NCBI RefSeq assembly: GCF_024220175.1 | Contig: NZ_CP098502.1 | Span: 4,344,514-4,408,513 of the forward strand | DNA: 64,000 bases | Direction: 5' to 3' | Origin: Paraconexibacter antarcticus | Lineage (GTDB): Bacteria; Actinomycetota; Thermoleophilia; Solirubrobacterales; Solirubrobacteraceae | Part shown: in pieces, positions 61,071 through 64,000 of the stretch | Layout of the letters: each line of letters begins with the position of its first letter | How positions within the stretch are numbered: the stretch's first letter is position 1 | Program-made: the position numbers and the translations under genes | Notes under the pieces: generated by a model | What the model was told of the DNA's origin: nothing | Database searches by the model: none | What the model saw: the letters and a program-made list of their open reading frames with translations, nothing else

Positions 61071-61513
61071 GAGACCACTCCCGACATATAGATGTCGAGC
61101 CGCCCGAAGGGCGCCAGATCGCCGACCAGCAGTGGCCGAGACGGCAAACGTCGCTCGGGCAGCGACGCCCCCACCGACGCCGGGGCCAACGCCCCCGCCG
61201 ACGCCCCCACCAGCGCGGGCCACCGCGCGGCGATGGTATGGCGGAGCCGGCCCCAAGAGTTCAGCGATGCGTGGCCGCGACGGGCCGCCGATGCTCGGAT
61301 GTTGCGGCAGCACGATGCCGCCGAGGACCGGCAGCCCGCGAGCGTCGTGCGCGGCGCTCGCCGAACGCTCCGGGCGCTGATCGTGGTGGTGCAGGCGGGG
61401 TGGATCGGTGCGGGCATGGCGGTGCTCCTTGACGTGGTGTGGACGGGCGCGATGGTGTCGGGCGAGGGGCTGCTCCTCAGGAGAGGTCCGGGGTGGCAGA
61501 TGGCTGTGGTCAT
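61067..61513 (-). CDS. Small basic hypothetical protein in transfer operon
   Basis: The 148-residue product from ATG 61513 overlaps the stop of the upstream cell-wall enzyme (ATGA). Its own stop overlaps the GTG of the ATPase gene (GTGA). It is rich in Arg, Ser, Pro and Ala, with a mild hydrophobic stretch (WPALVGASAGALAPASVGASL). Only the coupled position supports it; composition alone is shadow-like. A small inner-membrane or pilin-like component is possible. Confidence 0.55.
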   Translation of the reverse strand: MTTAICHPGPLLRSSPSPDTIAPVHTTSRSTAMPAPIHPACTTTISARSVRRAPRTTLAGCRSSAASCCRNIRASAARRGHASLNSWGRLRHTIAARWPALVGASAGALAPASVGASLPERRLPSRPLLVGDLAPFGRLDIYMSGVVS

Positions 61514-62760
61514 GTGGTTGCTCCTTGTGTGGGGGTGAAGGTGTCGATCCAGGCCGCCGCGAAATATGAGGACCGCGGGGCGTTCTGCGCCTGGCCCGGT
61601 GAAGCGCTCGTGAGCCAGGAAAGGTGGAGGTGCGGCCCGCCGCCGCAGGGACTGCAGTGGCCGGGGTCGCCGTGCCCGGGGTAGCCGTTGTAGCCCACGA
61701 AGTGGAACGGTGGCCGGGCGCAATCCGGGGTGACACCTGAGGCGGCGCAGGTGCTCTTCCAGCCGATCGCGTGGGCGAGCGCACCAGTCGTTTCGGGCCA
61801 TGTGTAACCGGGCTCAGGGACGAGGTCGGTGGCGGCGCCGAGGGGGTGCTCGCCGGCCTGGGAGTGGATGCTCTGGCAGGCAGTGACCTGCACGTGAAAG
61901 CGCCGCGCGAGCCAGACCACGTCCGGGACGATCCTCGCGTCGCACCGCATCACCGCCCCACCCGTCACCGACCCGGGCAGCGACTTCAGCTCCCGCGGCG
62001 CGGTGGTCTTGTGGACCGGCCCGAGGCCACCCGTGCCGTCCGGCGTGCCCGCCATCGCGGGGCCACCGCCGCAGCCGCCCGTCTGCTCGACCGCCGCCGG
62101 CGCGGCGGTGGTCGGCGGGGTGCCGGGTCCGCCGAAGCCGTAGGCGACGGCGCGGGTCATGACCTCGTCCGCGTAGGAGGCAGAGGCGTCCGCGCAGGCT
62201 CCGTAGTACGCGCACGCCGCCTGCCGGTAGGCGGTGTAGCTGCCGCCGGTCTTGGGTGCCTTCTTGTCCTCGCGGAGGAGCCGGGCGGCGGTGAAGATCG
62301 CGTCGGCGGGGTTGTTGACGTCCAACCGTCCGTCGTGGTTTCCGTCGTAGCCGTAGCGCTCAAACTCGGTCGGAGTGTTGCCGGGGCTACACGGTGAGCC
62401 GCGGCGCATCGCGATTTGCATCGGGCCCGCGCATCCGGATCCGTTGTCACCCGCGCACGTGCGGTGGTCGCATTCCTGGGCGCCGATCGAGGCTAGGAAC
62501 GTCCAGTCGATATCAAACCGCTCGCCGGCCGCTCGGTAGAGCGCGAGCCGGCTTGGCGGGATCTGCGCGGTCGCCGTCGCGGTCGGCTGCGGCCCTCCAC
62601 CAGCGCCGGGGCTGGTCTCGGTGGAGGGTCCGCCGGTGCAGGTCAGGGCGGCACCGGTGACGGCCATCACCGCACCGAGCACGGCGACGGCGCACAGGCC
62701 GGTGGACCCGAACGTCGTGATGAGCCACCACCGCTTGAGGCTGCGGCTAGGAGCGGACAT
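61510..62760 (-). CDS. Lytic transglycosylase-like cell-wall enzyme (VirB1-like)
   Basis: The 416-residue exported protein has a membrane anchor (LITTFGSTGLCAVAVLGAVMAVTGAALTC) and a transglycosylase-like domain (GERFDIDWTFLASIGAQECDHRTCAGDNGSGCAGPMQIA). A C-terminal domain with CQSIHSQAGEHPLGAATDLVPEPGY and GHCSPCGGGPHLHLSW follows, resembling D-Ala-D-Ala peptidase/M15-like folds. It would open peptidoglycan for the transfer apparatus. It sits in a run of overlapping transfer genes. Confidence 0.85.
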   Translation of the reverse strand: MSAPSRSLKRWWLITTFGSTGLCAVAVLGAVMAVTGAALTCTGGPSTETSPGAGGGPQPTATATAQIPPSRLALYRAAGERFDIDWTFLASIGAQECDHRTCAGDNGSGCAGPMQIAMRRGSPCSPGNTPTEFERYGYDGNHDGRLDVNNPADAIFTAARLLREDKKAPKTGGSYTAYRQAACAYYGACADASASYADEVMTRAVAYGFGGPGTPPTTAAPAAVEQTGGCGGGPAMAGTPDGTGGLGPVHKTTAPRELKSLPGSVTGGAVMRCDARIVPDVVWLARRFHVQVTACQSIHSQAGEHPLGAATDLVPEPGYTWPETTGALAHAIGWKSTCAASGVTPDCARPPFHFVGYNGYPGHGDPGHCSPCGGGPHLHLSWLTSASPGQAQNAPRSSYFAAAWIDTFTPTQGATT

Positions 62761-63220
62761 CGCTGACCACCCACCCCTCCGCCGAACGAACCAAGGTGAG
62801 GGTCAGGCGCAGCTGCACGTCGCGGCCCGTGACCTTCACGACGGCGGTTCCTGTGGTGGGGGTGGTGAGGTCGGTGCGCAGCTCCGTGATCTGCCGCTCC
62901 CGTCGCCGGGCGCGGCTCGGCCGCACCCGCTCCGCCGTCAGACGCGCTCGAAGTGCTGGTGTCGCGGCCGTGACGCGGCCCGCCCTGTGGTGGGCGGTCA
63001 TCCACGCCAGGTAGTCCTCAGCGAACGCCCGGGCGGACGCGGCCGCCGCCCGCACGTCGGGCGGAGCGGCGGCGGTGCTCGGCGGGGCCGGATGGCCGGG
63101 GCCGGCCGGCGCGCTGAGCGCGGCCGTTGCGGCGCTGAGCAGCACCATGCACGCAAGCCCAACCAGCCGTGGGCCCGGAGCTGCGGCCTTCCGGCCGGGG
63201 GTTGCCGTTGCGGAGCTCAT
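62747..63220 (-). CDS. TcpC-like conjugation protein
   Basis: The 157-residue product has an N-terminal signal/anchor (LVGLACMVLLSAATAALSA) and a Pro/Ala linker. A single alpha/beta domain follows (ARAFAEDYLAWMTAHHRAGRV ... TGTAVVKVTGRDVQLRLTLTLVRSAEGWVVSDV) with the NTF2-like shape of TcpC/conjugative transporter proteins. It overlaps the next gene by 14 bases. Probable extracytoplasmic part of the type IV secretion channel. Confidence 0.72.
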   Translation of the reverse strand: MSSATATPGRKAAAPGPRLVGLACMVLLSAATAALSAPAGPGHPAPPSTAAAPPDVRAAAASARAFAEDYLAWMTAHHRAGRVTAATPALRARLTAERVRPSRARRRERQITELRTDLTTPTTGTAVVKVTGRDVQLRLTLTLVRSAEGWVVSDVRS

Positions 63221-64000
63221 GACGGTGCTCCCGGTTCGCTGCTTGTTCCGTCGCCGTGGGGTGGCGGCGGGCGTCGCGTCGCGGGCGCGGGGTCGACCGG
63301 CTCGTCGGGAGCGGCGACGGGCGGGTGCAGGCGTTGTCGTTCAGCGCGTAGCTGGTCGGCGAGCGAGGGCTCAGGGGTGTCTGGTTCCGGGCGCGGCGGT
63401 GGCGGTGTTGGCGTCGGGTCAGGTGCGCCCGGGTCGGCGGGAGTCGGGACACGTGAGGCTGCGCCACCCAGTGCGGCCCGAGGCGAGGCATCGGCGTGCT
63501 GGTGGTGGGTGGGCTCGCTAGGGCGATCGGGGCGCCGGGCTGGATGAGCGTCCGCGCCGGCGCGCCGGCGCGCCGGGGTCGCTGCCGGGGCGCCGTCGTT
63601 GCCGGCCGCAGCGCGAGCGGGCGCGTCGGGGCGGTCCAGCCGCGCGCGACGGTGGGCGCGGTCAGTTGCGCCAACGCGATCGGGGTCCGCCGTGGCCGGG
63701 TCGGTCGCGGGGGCCGTGCGGGCATGCTCGCGGGTCGGCGCATCGGCCGCTGACGGCTGCTCGTCGCGAAGCTGCGAGCGCGAGGACGCGGTCGAGGTCG
63801 GCGCTGACGTCGGGCGGTGTCGGGCCTGATCGAAGTCCTCGGGTGCGGGCGCCGGCGACTGCTCATCGACGGGACCCGTGTGCGTTGCCCGGGCTGCCCC
63901 GGCGGCCGCGTCTGATGTCGCTGGCCGGCGGGCTGGGAGGACGTTCTTGGCGACGTACGCGATCCCGAGCAGCCGGCGTAGCTGGGCTTCGCGGCCGGGT
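63217..64000 (-). CDS. C-terminal part of a long Pro/Ala-rich transfer protein (partial)
   Basis: An uninterrupted frame enters at the right edge and ends with TGA at 63219-63217, overlapping the next ATG (ATGA). It encodes about 260 residues: a short ordered start (AQLRRLLGIAYVAKNVLPARR), then a long disordered region rich in Ala, Pro, Asp, Arg and His, ending DEPVDPAPATRRPPPPHGDGTSSEPGAPS-type sequence. The coupling and frame length show that it is real. The missing N-terminal part may be a VirB6- or VirB4-like membrane/ATPase protein. Confidence 0.7.
   Translation of the reverse strand, partial: PGREAQLRRLLGIAYVAKNVLPARRPATSDAAAGAARATHTGPVDEQSPAPAPEDFDQARHRPTSAPTSTASSRSQLRDEQPSAADAPTREHARTAPATDPATADPDRVGATDRAHRRARLDRPDAPARAAAGNDGAPAATPARRRAGADAHPARRPDRPSEPTHHQHADASPRAALGGAASRVPTPADPGAPDPTPTPPPPRPEPDTPEPSLADQLRAERQRLHPPVAAPDEPVDPAPATRRPPPPHGDGTSSEPGAPS

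Noticed and set aside
61071-61784. N-terminal extension of the conjugal ATPase
   Set aside because: Sequence before GTG 61070 is Pro/Arg-rich shadow overlapping the coupled small gene and the cell-wall enzyme.

Overview
The window is GC-rich actinobacterial DNA. Overlapping start/stop codons, frequent GTG starts, a DUF2277 protein, an SCP2-like protein, two acyl-CoA dehydrogenases and a Baeyer-Villiger-type monooxygenase fit a soil actinomycete. Solirubrobacterales/Thermoleophilia is my best guess, but that rests on gene-content impression only.

Layout. (1) 281-5113 is a small integrative element in the 3' end of a tRNA-Arg(ACG) gene (5117-5190, minus strand). A 49-bp direct repeat bounds it (281-329 and 5114-5162). 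It carries a PIN-domain protein with a HTH partner, a TOTE-type primase-helicase and a tyrosine integrase beside the tRNA. (2) 5.2-27.5 kb looks like ordinary chromosome: DUF2277, acyl-CoA dehydrogenases, a DrrAB-like ABC exporter, a transglutaminase-like protein, a stress protein, a flavin monooxygenase, a metallo-beta-lactamase-fold hydrolase, a BenE transporter, a GT39-like glycosyltransferase, and a ferredoxin/hemerythrin/Fe-S-type regulator cluster. One very long hybrid sensor gene (PAS-GAF-histidine kinase-REC-PAS-PAS-GGDEF-EAL) is broken by an IS982-like insertion, a 25-bp tandem duplication and three single-base shifts. (3) A third copy of the tRNA-Arg 3' end (27565-27609), with arm-type repeats like those at 281, opens a large mobile region that runs off the right edge.

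Inside the mobile region: cargo genes (zinc-finger protein, RlaP-like nucleotidyltransferase with a broken HEAT-repeat gene, MUG-type DNA glycosylase); a sigma-like/HTH/Xis/Int module at 32.7-35.3 kb; an AbiEi/AbiEii-like toxin-antitoxin pair with a readable promoter and operators; and a transposon pile-up at 37.7-48.7 kb. The pile-up has two truncated ArdC-like genes, a Tn554-like tnpABC unit interrupted by an IS3 element, a second IS3 element, and an IS5-like element with a pRiA4b ORF-3 passenger inserted into the target duplication of an IS1380 element. A GIY-YIG-like pair, a secreted protein, an ankyrin protein and a HARE-HTH protein follow. From 54.4 kb to the right edge lies a leftward conjugative/integrative operon: Pro/Ala-rich protein (partial), TcpC-like protein, lytic transglycosylase-like protein, conjugal ATPase, replication-relaxation protein, orphan DNA methyltransferase, Xis, Int and a small membrane protein. 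Almost every junction is a 4-bp start/stop overlap.

Several genes have single-base shifts in short G/C runs (19.29, 20.23, 22.70, 31.24 and 43.1 kb). Either these loci are decaying or the assembly has homopolymer errors, so the pseudogene calls depend on read-level checking.
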